This document shows, one piece after another, positions 52,477 through 62,500 of a stretch of DNA of 64,000 nt. This DNA comes from Tricholomella constricta. Lineage: Eukaryota; Basidiomycota; Agaricomycetes; Agaricales; Lyophyllaceae. The notes under the pieces were generated by a model. The model was not told the origin of the DNA. It searched no databases and saw only the letters and a list, made by a program, of their open reading frames with translations. The stretch lies in assembly GCA_013368375.1 (NCBI GenBank), contig JAACJP010000013.1:806001-870000 (forward strand), in the 5' to 3' direction. Position numbers and translations under genes: made by a program. Position 1 is the stretch's first letter. Every line of letters begins with the position of its first letter.

Positions 52477-54774
52477 ATGGAGCGACCACCGCACGACGAC
52501 CGACCAGATAGGCCGGATCACCCAATGGGTGGTCCAGAAAGCAATGAGAGCGCGCGGGGTGGAAGAGAATTCCGCCCCAGGGAAACAAGGAGGGAGGGGG
52601 AACGCGATCGGCATCGATCGCGATCCCAGGCAAGAGGGCGTCCGCGGTCTCGAGACCGGGACAGCGGCGGCAGATACCTGTCACCGCAACGTGAAAGTGG
52701 CAGTGGCCGTGAACGAGAACGTTCACGGTCTAGGGAGCAAGCAGCGAGCGCCAGCGAGCTGAGGTGGACCTACAACGAGCAGGTCAACCTGGTCAGCCAC
52801 CCGAGAGGGTGTGCGACGTGTACAGGGTACGCGGCGCATATGCTGATGGACTCGATTTCGGAGGCGGAGGGTCTGCATAAGGCCCACCGCAAGCAGAAGG
52901 AATATCTTAAGGGCGCTGACTTAGCGGCTCTTAAGCTTGAGAGGGACGACCTGCGGAACAGGTTGCGATCCCTCGACATCGACTATCGGCGCTTGTGCGG
53001 CGATTACGATGAGCTGCGTGATCAGTACAATGATCGCGTGGACGAGTTAAAAGATGTGCGCGGGCAGCTGGAGGCCCGCGACAAGGAAGAGGAGGGCGGG
53101 AAGCGAAAGCGCTCCCGCAACGACGACGGTGGAACTACCGCGTCGTATGAGGCAGGACCGACATCGTCGAGACTGTCTCCAGCGAGTCAGCTGCCGGCAC
53201 GGATGCCGGCGGAGGACGACGATACAGACGCCAGTCAAGGCGACTATATGGACCTGGACGTGGGGACGTATCCGACCCCCGTCGAAGCATATGGAGTGTC
53301 AGCGCCCGTTGGGGCGCAGACAACGATGCCGGCTATTCGTAGGGCAGCACCGGTTAACTATCAGACCCCGTTGGGGTCGGTAGACCATGTTCGACTCCCC
53401 GGCGGGGCTCACCTGAGCGCCGTCGACCACACGCTCCGATTCGGTCGGAAAGCGCAACGCGCAGCCGAGAACGAGCGGATGGGATTGCCGCCTCCGAGGA
53501 TGGGGATGCCTGCGGGAGGCACGGGGATGCCCGTATCAGCGGGAGAGCTGGAGGCTTGGATAGCCGCAGCTAATGTCCCCGGCAATGAGTTTGCATTGCA
53601 ACGAATGAAGACATTCGTTGCAGTCTGCCAGCAGATTGCAGACGCCAACCGCACGGATGTGATGCGGTCGGCAATGACACAATGGCGACTCCCTACTTGG
53701 GCGAAGGCAAAACAGGCTGCCGTGACGGCGAAGTACGCCGTAGGCAAAGGGCCGAAACCTGTGAAGGTTCCGAACCCAAATTACGGAGACCCAGCAGTGA
53801 ACTGGGCAGCATGGTTGTACCGAAATCGGGCGACCATAGTAAACAACGGCCGACCCCAGTATCCGGGAACGGTGGTAGTACCCGGAGGAGTGTCTTTGAC
53901 GCATATCCGGGGAATGAATATTGTCATGCCGCGCGCACCGAAGCGCGTGACTGACGTCTCATCATCGAGGAATCGACATCGATTCCTCCAACTGGCATGC
54001 GAGTTGATGGGTACCATCAACTTGTACCGCAACATGCTGCAATCGCTCGGCAGGAGCGTTGCAGAGGTAGAGACGGTCGAGCGGTTTTCGCAACCACTTG
54101 ACAATGTGACGATGGAGGACATTGCCACATTTTTTGCTGAGCAAGGAGTGAGCGTCGAACGATTCGTTGACGCTCAGCCATTCGGAGTGGAGTGGCTTCA
54201 GGATTACCGGGGCGCCCACACCGAAGACCCCGAGGCCAGTGCCGTGTTTACACGGATGACCACCTACGCTGCGACCCAGAATGACTGGACGCAGGCGACG
54301 CTGCCGGGAGAGCCGACGTGGTGGTATCCACCACCACGTCACTACAACAACGGGCCAGTAGCTGGCCCGAGCGGAGCATCGACAATGTCGACGCCCGCAA
54401 TAGCAGGACCATCGACCGGAGGGCCGGTGGTCACGACGAGAACGCCACTAACGGTGGAACACCAGCTGACGGCAGGTGTACGGGCGGCCCTGGACTATGG
54501 GTCGTCCGGAGCAGGACCTTCGGGGTCCGGCGCAGGACCGTCGGGATCAGCGACGATTCCCGCGGCATCAGCAACGGCGGCGGCAACGGCGCCCATACCA
54601 GGTCTCGGGGCTGGGGTGGGCAGTACGAGTATGGGACCACCCGTAGAGGCGGGGGGACCCAGTGACCAGACACCGGGGGGCGATGGCGACATGCCCGACG
54701 ATCCCATGGACGGCTCGGCTTCAGGGCGAGCAGCGTCGGGATTGGAGGACGGCGAGGTGGAGGGCGCGGCGTGA
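52477..54774 (+). CDS. Element A third ORF, unknown function
   Basis: 765 residues in sense orientation between pol and the 3' LTR. The N-terminus is an Arg/Ser/Asp-rich stretch resembling RS domains (GGREFRPRETRREGERDRHR). Then come CATCTGYAAHM, a heptad-like region (KLERDDLRNRLRSLDIDYRR onward, about residues 150-215) that should form a coiled coil, and a nuclear-localisation-like GGKRKRSRND. The C-terminal half is more globular (GELEAWIAAANVPGNEF to EPTWWYPPPRHY), with a Gly/Pro/Ser tail. The ATG follows an intron-acceptor-like TTTTCTTCAG by 13 nt, so it may be made from a spliced subgenomic RNA, as env is in retroviruses. There is no signal peptide or membrane span, so it is not an envelope protein. 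I recognise no family. Confidence 0.8.
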   Translation: MERPPHDDRPDRPDHPMGGPESNESARGGREFRPRETRREGERDRHRSRSQARGRPRSRDRDSGGRYLSPQRESGSGRERERSRSREQAASASELRWTYNEQVNLVSHPRGCATCTGYAAHMLMDSISEAEGLHKAHRKQKEYLKGADLAALKLERDDLRNRLRSLDIDYRRLCGDYDELRDQYNDRVDELKDVRGQLEARDKEEEGGKRKRSRNDDGGTTASYEAGPTSSRLSPASQLPARMPAEDDDTDASQGDYMDLDVGTYPTPVEAYGVSAPVGAQTTMPAIRRAAPVNYQTPLGSVDHVRLPGGAHLSAVDHTLRFGRKAQRAAENERMGLPPPRMGMPAGGTGMPVSAGELEAWIAAANVPGNEFALQRMKTFVAVCQQIADANRTDVMRSAMTQWRLPTWAKAKQAAVTAKYAVGKGPKPVKVPNPNYGDPAVNWAAWLYRNRATIVNNGRPQYPGTVVVPGGVSLTHIRGMNIVMPRAPKRVTDVSSSRNRHRFLQLACELMGTINLYRNMLQSLGRSVAEVETVERFSQPLDNVTMEDIATFFAEQGVSVERFVDAQPFGVEWLQDYRGAHTEDPEASAVFTRMTTYAATQNDWTQATLPGEPTWWYPPPRHYNNGPVAGPSGASTMSTPAIAGPSTGGPVVTTRTPLTVEHQLTAGVRAALDYGSSGAGPSGSGAGPSGSATIPAASATAAATAPIPGLGAGVGSTSMGPPVEAGGPSDQTPGGDGDMPDDPMDGSASGRAASGLEDGEVEGAA

Positions 54775-54784
54775 GCAGCGCCGC

Positions 54785-54806
54785 GGGCGGTACTATCGTA
54801 CCGCCC
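54785..54806 (+). other. Stem-loop behind the third ORF of A
   Basis: GGGCGGTAC and GTACCGCCC form a perfect 9-bp stem with a 4-nt loop, 10 nt after the ORF3 stop and directly before an A run. Role unknown; possibly RNA stability or packaging. Confidence 0.6.
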
Positions 54807-54809
54807 ACG

Positions 54810-54848
<39 letters not shown>

Positions 54849-54853
54849 TATAG
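54810..54853 (+). repeat. A-run and TA microsatellite
   Basis: About 17 A followed by about 13 TA units between ORF3 and the 3' LTR of A. Confidence 0.95.
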
Positions 54854-54961
54854 ATATAAAAAATTTATATGTCTATAACTATCGAATGCACGATAGTGGA
54901 CTTCAACAAGTCTACTATCCAAACAACGGAATTGGGAATAGATTGAGCCTGGGGCTCAATC

Positions 54962-54974
54962 TAAAGGGGGAGAG
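54962..54974 (+). other. Element A polypurine tract
   Basis: TAAAGGGGGAGAG directly precedes the 3' LTR. Confidence 0.85.
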
Positions 54975-55165
54975 TGTAACGGGCGTTACCGAATAAGGTA
55001 GCGATCGTTGTTTGTCTTTGTTTATTTCTAAAGGCGCTGGCTCTATATAGACAGCGCCTCTGTATTATATAATCTTTAGACTTATATACACCACTACTAC
55101 ACACAATCCAATACGCGGTCGTGTTTAGTCCGGTGTGAACCTTAAGTCTACAACCCACCCTTACA
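54975..55165 (+). repeat. Element A 3' LTR
   Basis: 191 bp, TGTAACGGGC...CCCTTACA, followed by the duplicated CTACT; one C/T difference from the 5' copy near its 32nd base. Confidence 0.96.
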
Positions 55166-55170
55166 CTACT

Positions 55171-57056
55171 CCTCACAAGAAACGCTATTTCTTCAGCCTT
55201 CTTGACGACTGCTCGAATTGGGGCCTCACCGATCTCATGGCGCATAAGAACGAAGCATTTCTGATTTACAAGACTGCTGAGGCCGCCTGGGAACTTAAAT
55301 CTGGCAATCCTATTCGAGCCGTTCGCTGCGACGGCGCCAAAGAATTTATTCTTGGAAAATTCGCCAATCATCTGCGTTCGCATGGTATTCAACAACAGAT
55401 CACGGCTGAATACGCTCACCAACAAAATGGCAAGATTGAGCGCTATATTCGTACCTTGGAAGATGGTGCACAAGCCATGATCGCTGACGCTCGCCTCCCT
55501 CCTTCGTTCCTCGGAGACGCCATTCTGACTTATCAATACCTGCTCAATCGCACTCCTACCTCCACCTTGCCTACCAACACTACTCCCTTCGAAGCGTTTA
55601 ACTCTGCGAAACCTGACTTGTCGCATATACGCGTATGGGGGTGTCAATGTTTCGTCGCGATTCCCCCTGAACTACGTATCAAGGGTGGCCCTCGTCGCTT
55701 CGAAGCTATCTTTGTTGGTTACTCTGAAGGTCGAGAAGGATGGCGAGTTCGCGATCTTGATGGTCGCTACCACTTTACCCGGGACGCGATCTTTAACGAG
55801 TCGACTCCTGGACATCTTTCTCCCTCTCGCGGCTCCAATTTCCCTGAGCCGACGTCTCTCCCTTCACATCTTCCTTCTGCACGTCCGACTCGAACCATTA
55901 AACCTACCGAGAAAGGACTGGCATACAAGGAAGATACTGCTGCTCGCCGTTCCCGCAATAAAACATCTGATGATCCATCACCTCTCGACACTTCTCTACT
56001 GTCCGACTTCGTCTCGTTCACTGCTGCAGAAGACTTTATTGCCCCCAACTCGTATACTTCCCTCACCGACTACGAAGCCGACTCTCTCTCTATCTTCTGC
56101 ATGGGGGTGTCCGATAACAATTCAAAATTTTATCAAACTCGTAATTTCACCCTCGACAAAGCTCCCGAATCACAACGCGAAGCTTATGCGCGTCCGGATT
56201 CTGATGTATGGCGCGCGGCTGAACGTCGCGAACTTGACAGCTTATTGGAGAAGAACGTATTCGAAGAGTCGTCCCTGCCCGAAGGTCGAAATGCCATTGG
56301 TCTTGTCTGGGTATATGCACATAAACGCAATCCCGATGGCAGTATTATCAGGGGCAAAGAGAAAGCGCGTCTTTGCGCTCAAGGATTTAGTCAACGTCCC
56401 GACGATTATGGCAAAACTTATGCGCCGGTTGCGAAACTCACTAGCATTCGCATCGTCCTTGCTTTCGCCAATCATCACGCCTACGAAATTATGGGTTTTG
56501 ACGTCAAGACCGCCTTCCTACATGCACTCGTCAGTACGATCATCTTTACTCGTCAAATTCCGGGATATCCTTTACCGAATCGCGCTATTGTCTATCGACT
56601 CCTTCGTGCGCTTTATGGCCTTCGACAATCCGCTTATGAGTTTTACATGCTCCTTTGGAAAATCTTAACCTCTCTTGGCCTTACGCGTTGCGAAGTGGAC
56701 CACGGCATCTTCTTCGGTACATGGTCTTCCCCCCCGTCCGACGATATTCCCATGCCCTCTGACGGGTCTCCTCTGCTCTTGATCATCCCCGTTCATGTCG
56801 ATGATGGTTTCGCTGTCACAAATTCCCTGCCTCTTTATCAATGGTTCCTTTCCGCCCTTTCCAAACATCTTGAGATTGTCGACATGGGTCCTGCGGAATT
56901 GTACCTCGGTATTCGAATTATTCGCGACCGCTCATCACGTCAACTATGGTTGTCACAGAAGGCTTACATTTCGGATCTCCTTCAAACCTGGAAGATGGAG
57001 GATTGCGCTCCGTTATCAGTTCCCCTTCGGTCTAAACTTTCGGTTCTTCCTACCGC
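55171..57056 (+). CDS. Copia integrase core and reverse transcriptase
   Basis: Continuation of the copia polyprotein after element A. Integrase core: DDCSNWGLTDLM, VRCDGAKEF and AEYAHQQNGKIERYIRTLED supply the D-D-E residues, then GWRVRDLDGRYHFTRDAIF. RT of the Ty1/copia type: LVWVYAHKRNPDGSIIRGKE, ARLCAQGFSQRPDDYGKTYA, MGFDVKTAFLHA, the catalytic HVDD, and YLGIRIIRDRSSRQLWLSQK. The frame is cut at 57056 by element D just before RNase H and resumes in phase at 57858. Confidence 0.95.
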
Positions 57057-57203
57057 TGGAGGCGTTAACCTCAGCAAGTCTCACGGTAGGGTGGGAAAGA
57101 CTGGATATGGTAGGATAGATCTATATACGGTACACCATAATGTATTTATAGTTCTGTAAGCCGCACGGACCATGCCTCGTGGAGGCCATGATGCACGCCT
57201 GCA
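57057..57203. repeat. Element D LTR, left copy
   Basis: 147 bp, same as 57707-57853 by eye. Confidence 0.93.
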
Positions 57204-57706
57204 TGTGCCCAACTCCCAAATAGCGACGTCCTCGTCGCGATCCAAACATGAACCTAAGCTCAGAAACCAAACACACAACCCTAAATCACCCCAGCTGTAC
57301 CTAGGCGCAATGGGAAACCGTGAAACGTCTCCAAGCGTGATGCGATGCCGAATGCGCAGTGTATCTGTCCTAATGCGGAAGTGTCGCCAACGTCTGCATA
57401 TGCCCCACCTCCACATCGCGACGTCCTCGTCGCAGCCCTCAAGCCCATCACCTTTACTACCCTCCAGCACCGAGAAAACCAGGTAAAAACAGTTGCAGGT
57501 GTCGGAAACAGAAAAAGCACTTTAAAAAGCACCGCGAGGGTGCTGGTGCATGGAGTGTTGATTGGATTTGGAAAGGAGAGTCGGTGTCAGAAGCCGCAGA
57601 TGGGGGGTGTTGTTATTGGTGTCGGTGGTAGACTGCTTCATTAACCGGAAGCGGACGGTGATCCAGACAGACAGTTGCGGGTACGAATGCCACTGTCGTC
57701 ACCAAA

Positions 57707-57853
57707 TGGAGGCGTTAACCTCAGCAAGTCTCACGGTAGGGTGGGAAAGACTGGATATGGTAGGATAGATCTATATACGGTACACCATAATGTATTTATA
57801 GTTCTGTAAGCCGCACGGACCATGCCTCGTGGAGGCCATGATGCACGCCTGCA
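57707..57853. repeat. Element D LTR, right copy
   Basis: 147 bp, same as 57057-57203 by eye, followed by the duplicated CCGC. Confidence 0.93.
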
Positions 57854-57857
57854 CCGC

Positions 57858-58596
57858 TCCCGCGAATGCGTGTCCCGATGTTCCTGATGACGATCTCACC
57901 CATACATTTCAACGTCTTGTGGGCTCCCTTATCTATCTGGCTGTCTGCACTCGCCCCGACATCGCCTACGCTGCCATGGCCCTTGGTAAATACAACGCCA
58001 AGCCTTCTCGAGCCCATCTCTTAGCTGCGAAAGGTGTCCTACGCTACCTCAAGGGAACTATGGACCTCGCTCTTGGATACGGTCTTTCTACCAATCCATC
58101 GCCTGATGTCCGGGCCTTCGTTCATCATGGTTGCAGTTTCTCCGATGCCGACTGGGCCTCTGATGAATCCGATAGACGGAGTATCTCCGGCTATTGCTTC
58201 TTCTATCTCAACGCCCTTGTTTCCTGGTCGGCTGTCGGTCAACGTACGATTTCGCTTTCTTCTACAGAATCCGAATACTACGCCCTCTCTCACGCCATGA
58301 AGGAAGCCCTCTGGATGCGTCTTTTCCTTACTCTCACCTCTTTTCCCATTCCGAAACCCTTTCCTCTCTTATGTGATAATCAAGCCGCCGGTTGTATTGC
58401 ATCCTCGTCTGCCACTTCTTCGCGCTCAAAACATATCGACATCCGATACCATTTTATTCGTGAACACATCAATTCTGGTGCTTTCTCGACCGTTTGGATA
58501 TCCACCCAAGAAATGACTGCCGATATTATGACGAAACCTCTCTTATCTGAACTCTTTACTCGTCATCGCATGGGCTTAGGACTGGTCTCTGTTTAA
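57858..58596 (+). CDS. Copia RT end and RNase H
   Basis: Last part of the copia polyprotein: LVGSLIYLAVCTRPDIAYA, then RNase H with FSDADWASDESDRRSISGYC, LSSTESEYYALSHAMKEALW, CDNQAAGCIA and KHIDIRYHFIREH, ending TADIMTKPL and the stop at 58594-58596. The acidic residues expected for RNase H are present. It degrades the RNA strand during reverse transcription. Confidence 0.95.
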
Positions 58597-58630
58597 TCTT
58601 CTTTTACTCGTGCTACTATCCTTTCGACTC

Positions 58631-58641
58631 TGAAGGGGGTG
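58631..58641 (+). other. Copia polypurine tract
   Basis: TGAAGGGGGTG directly precedes the 3' LTR. Confidence 0.85.
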
Positions 58642-58903
58642 TGTTGGACTTAGTATTCATCACCTCCTCGATCGTATCACGCTTATATCACATGACTCGG
58701 ACACATAGTCGCGTCCTCGTCTCCTCATCCCTCAGTCGTCTCTTACCACTTCGTGACACTGAGGGTATGTTCATTCCTTTACTATACAACTTAGATATAC
58801 ATACTTACATGACCCTAGTCCGCTATTCGCGTTCTAGGTAATACAAGTCGTCTCTTACCACTTCGTGACACTGAGGTCCGCTATTCGCGTTCTAGTCCTA
58901 ACA
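58642..58903 (+). repeat. Copia 3' LTR
   Basis: 262 bp, matching 29822-30083 except one base; includes the intron-bearing and spliced-looking blocks. Followed by the duplicated CTTCG. Confidence 0.97.
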
Positions 58904-58908
58904 CTTCG

Positions 58909-59343
58909 GAAGTAACTACAATCTTCCCGCCAAATTCTACTTTGGCCAAAGAACGTGAAAAGTAGCGTACTTAGTTTGAGCAAAAGTGTTCGGCAACCAC
59001 CCCAAGTAACTAACTGAGTGACAAGGTGTGACTTCGCGTGCTGCGTTGGCGAGACCTTGTCGTGTTCATGCTATTATTCCCAGGCTGTTGGGGGGCGTCG
59101 AGGATGGCCCGTCAACATGCGCATTTGCATACTCAGCAGGTGCAGGAACTGGGGGCACAGGGGCCTTCTTTAATGTACATAGTATTGTCAGGACCGACAT
59201 GAGTTTGCGCTCAACAGTCAATAAACAGGGATATTTTTTAAAACTAGCTAGGTGCGCGCTGGAGACGGGGAGTGGCAAGAGGTGACAAGTTTGTATTTGC
59301 TTGGTCGTCCACTTACACCGGTTGGTCGACCTTTATACTTATA
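58909..59343. other. Host sequence between copia and the Helitron
   Basis: No gene is visible. Together with 29795-29821 this was one stretch before the copia insertion. The word GTGTTCGG near 29798 recurs near 58989 in direct orientation, but I could not define a transposon from it. Confidence 0.4.
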
Positions 59344-59370
59344 CTAGCTGAGTACCCGTGCTTCGCACGG
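59344..59370 (-). other. Helitron 3' terminus: hairpin plus CTAG
   Basis: On the minus strand CCGTGC-GAA-GCACGG (59370-59356) forms a 6-bp hairpin, followed by eight bases and the terminal CTAG (59347-59344), then T. This is the canonical Helitron end, which signals termination of rolling-circle transfer and inserts between A and T. Confidence 0.88.
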
Positions 59371-59597
59371 ACGTGACCGTGTCCAGTGACAGCTGGCACT
59401 GGAGGATACTCCCGCCTTGATGCCTGCTTTCCTACTCCTGTGGACCACAGTAAGATTTTCTAACGGTTATTTCAGGCTACTACAATGGACTTGACCCAGA
59501 GAATTCCAGGGTATTTATATGGACCAAAGATGTTCAAGCATACATATACGGCATTAGAATAAACCTCTGATGAGAATCACACTCACATTATGATGTT

Positions 59598-62500
59598 CTA
59601 ATCTATTAGCACCTCGGGGTATACAACATTAAGTAATTTACATTCTGACTCATCTTCTGGAAGTATAACCTTGATCCTCCTCCCTGACGTAGCACGCGAA
59701 AGCGCAACATAGAGTTGCCCATGCGCAAATACAGGAGTTCAAAGATCAAGACCAATGTACTTGACAGATTGCCCTTGAGCCTTGTTGATAGTAAGAGAAA
59801 ATGCCAGATGCACGGGGAACTGACGACGACTGAACTTGAATGTAAGGTCGCTGGTAACTGAAGGAATCAATGAAATACGGGGTATGAATGCAAGTTCTCC
59901 ATCATGTGCACCACCAATAATATGAACCTCCAACACACGATCCGTCATCCTCTTGAGAATCATCCGAGTTCCGTTGCAGAGTCCATGCTTTGGGGCCAAG
60001 TTGCGAAGAAGAATTAACGGAGCACCAATTTTCAAAGATAGCTCGCCTGGTGGAAGTCCAGATGCATTGATGGAGCGAAGGAACTCGACGGGAATGGGAT
60101 GCGACAGGGATGCCAATGGGATGTGAGAATCCTCAGACAGGATCTTGTCAGCACTAATGTATGTGTGCTTTTCCACTGACAGCCTATCAAGAATAATATT
60201 GTTGACGTCTGCGACATCTGAATTCCGTGGGGCGAGTATCATGCGATTGAGGAAATAATCGGGAGGTGGTGGGACCGCTGAATTGATGTCTGGATAGATG
60301 AAGTTGATGAGTGAATGCGTGTCCTGACACTGCATGCCTTCGGGAAGTGGAAGATATCGGTCATCTTGAAGGTTGCGACCGTGTCCAACATCAACCAACC
60401 ATTGAGCAAAGGTCAAGGAGGAGGGATCGTCTGCATCCAAGCGCATGTTCTGGGTGAGCTGAAGGATTGTGATGTGGTTCCAAAGGTATGACTCGCGTAT
60501 GGTTGCACCCACAATGTCCTCCCTTGATCCCCTCTTGACCACTGGTAATGTCTGTTGGAAATCTCCTCCAAAGATAACAGTGATCCCACCAAAAGGACGA
60601 TCATCATCACAGATATCGCGGCATGTTCGATCCAAGGCCTCAAAGGCAAACCGGTGCTGAGGTACTGCCTCATCCCAGATGATGGCTCGAGTGCGGCGCA
60701 GGAGCTCTGCTCTAGGGCTTTGCTTTGCAATGTTGCATGTTGAGTCTTCAGTGAGGGTGCCAACGGGGATGGAGAACATGGAATGGGATGTCCGTCCTCC
60801 AGGAAGAAGAAATGCTGCAATGCCTGAGGATGCAACACAGAGGATGATCCACCCATTGCTACGGACCTTGTTACACACTGTCTTGTAGACGAAGGTCTTG
60901 CTGGTCCCGCCAGACCCATGGAGAAAGAATAGTGCCCCCGAGTCATCTTCAACTGACTGCATGATTTGGTCATATGCGGCACGCTGCTGGGTGTTCAGGA
61001 GGCGATGGCGCGTCTCCCAGTCCTGGCGCTCAGCATCTTGGTCATAGTTCAACTGTTCGACAATGAGTGGGTTGTCTTGCAGCTGGCTCCAGTCGTGCAT
61101 TGGTTTTGGCATCGAAGGCAAGTCATTGAGGGACCGTCCACCGTTGAGCAACATCTCATTGATGAGGTAGAGCCCATAGTCGTATACCTGCTCCTGTGTT
61201 GCATTGAGAATACTGTATCGGCTCGAAAGCTGGTAGTGGAGGTTGTCGCACATGTGAGAACGGAACTCATTCCAGAGAACCTCTGGTTGAGAGGGATTGC
61301 AGAAGAGCAGGATCATAACGTACAGATGGCGCAGTCGCTCACCCGTTCCCATTTCCCCAGCTTCCTGCATGCATTGCCTCCATTCCCCATCATCTTCTAA
61401 TAACCCTTGAACTAAACATGCATCTCGAAATGTCGGATGCACAACACCGTTGTAGGTGCGTAGGTCTTCAAATGAGGTCGCTCCTTTGACAACAGAAAGG
61501 AGTGTACGAAGGTAAAATCGCTCTCCAGCATTGGGCGGCACAAACACCATGCGGCCTAATGACTCAGGCCCTTGTCGTATTTTCCATGCTTGCCTATGAT
61601 TGTCGTACACAAAATGCTGAGGGAATTCTTGATAGGTGTAGTGTCGTGCTGTGTCTCTGAGCTCTGGATCAGCATTGGCTCGAAAGAAGCCGGTGAGCTT
61701 GGTTCTCTCTTGTGAAGCACGTTGAAGAATGATAGTGGGGTCTTCATTAGGGTCGAAGGCAACTAAGTGCTGGCCAGGGAGGTGGACTTGCAGAGTTTCA
61801 ACGCTTGGGGATTGCTTGTGGACGCCAAAGTGGTAAATCCTCCAAAGTGACTCCGGAGCAGAGAGGTACCGGCCCATGATCCACCTCTGAATCTCATCTC
61901 TCTCATTTATCTGAATCTCCCTCCCATACCTCTGACGCATGAGCTCAAGGGTTGCCCAATCTGGTCCCTTCTCCATGTACTTGACAATGTATCCAATCGA
62001 TCCCAATGATGCTACACATTCAACATTGATGTGGCAATTGTACTTCCCTGAGAGATATGGGCTGTACGCGACAATCCACCTGTTGTCCACCATATAGTGC
62101 CCGACCTTATACTGCCACCCGTCATTCTTACGCTGATATGTGGGGAACTTGTTCTCATCAAAAGATGTCTCATTGCAGAACGGTTTAGGGAACCCCTTTG
62201 TGCACTTGCCATTCTCCATGCAAGGGGCATTAGGGTTGAGTGGTCCGCAAGGTCCGTGCACCATGCAATTCTTGACAGTCTCAAAGAGGAGGGGTTCGGT
62301 GATGGGGTCGGGCCAGTACGCGTGAATGCAGGAGTCAATAGCTTCAATTGAGGTGAGTTTATATGGCTGCTCGAAGCAGACTAAGAGATGCATGTGCGGG
62401 AGTCCTCGTTTCTGGAACTCAATCACATAGACGTATGCCACCGCCTTTCCAAAGATCCCATGTTTGTAGATGTTGTCGACCAGAGCCTGCTTTTTCAGCT

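Larger units (their letters stand above)
32582..55165 (+). mobile_element. Ty3/gypsy chromovirus-like element A, inserted in copia integrase
   Basis: LTRs of 191 bp (TGTAACGGGC...CCCTTACA): the 3' copy is 54975-55165, the 5' copy is split by element B into 32582-32665 and 43148-43254. They differ by one C/T at a CpG. The target duplication is CTACT (32577-32581, 55166-55170). Without B and C it is about 10.3 kb: gag-protease, RT-RNase H-integrase-chromodomain, then an extra third ORF, a polypurine tract and the 3' LTR. Domain order RT-RH-INT defines gypsy, and the C-terminal chromodomain the chromovirus branch. Confidence 0.96.
57057..57853. mobile_element. Small non-autonomous LTR element D, inside copia RT-RNase H
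   Basis: Two identical-looking 147-bp direct repeats (57057-57203, 57707-57853), starting TG and ending CA, flank 503 bp with no coding capacity. The 4-bp word CCGC (57053-57056, 57854-57857) is duplicated. Removing the element and one CCGC restores an open copia frame across the join. The internal part contains a repeated GCGACGTCCTCGTCGC word (57222-57237, near 57418). The helper element is unknown. Confidence 0.9.
29822..58903 (+). mobile_element. Ty1/copia LTR retrotransposon (outer element of the nest)
   Basis: Two 262-bp LTRs (29822-30083, 58642-58903), starting TG and ending CA, differ at one position that I can see. They are flanked by the 5-bp duplication CTTCG (29817-29821, 58904-58908). 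Without the inserted elements A (with B and C) and D it is about 5.7 kb: PBS, gag-protease, integrase, RT, RNase H, PPT in Ty1/copia order. The near identity of the LTRs shows a young insertion; the nested elements are younger still. The coding region has one frame break at a C run near 32292 besides the insertions, so this copy is dead. Confidence 0.97.

Noticed and set aside
55685..56668. A 327-codon plus-strand frame
   Set aside because: Overlaps the copia integrase-RT in another frame; no domain, and the copia frame has clear catalytic motifs.
29795..59015. Direct word GTGTTCGG(G/C)AAC on both sides of the copia insertion as ends of a DNA transposon
   Set aside because: The words are direct rather than inverted, and no flanking duplication could be fixed.
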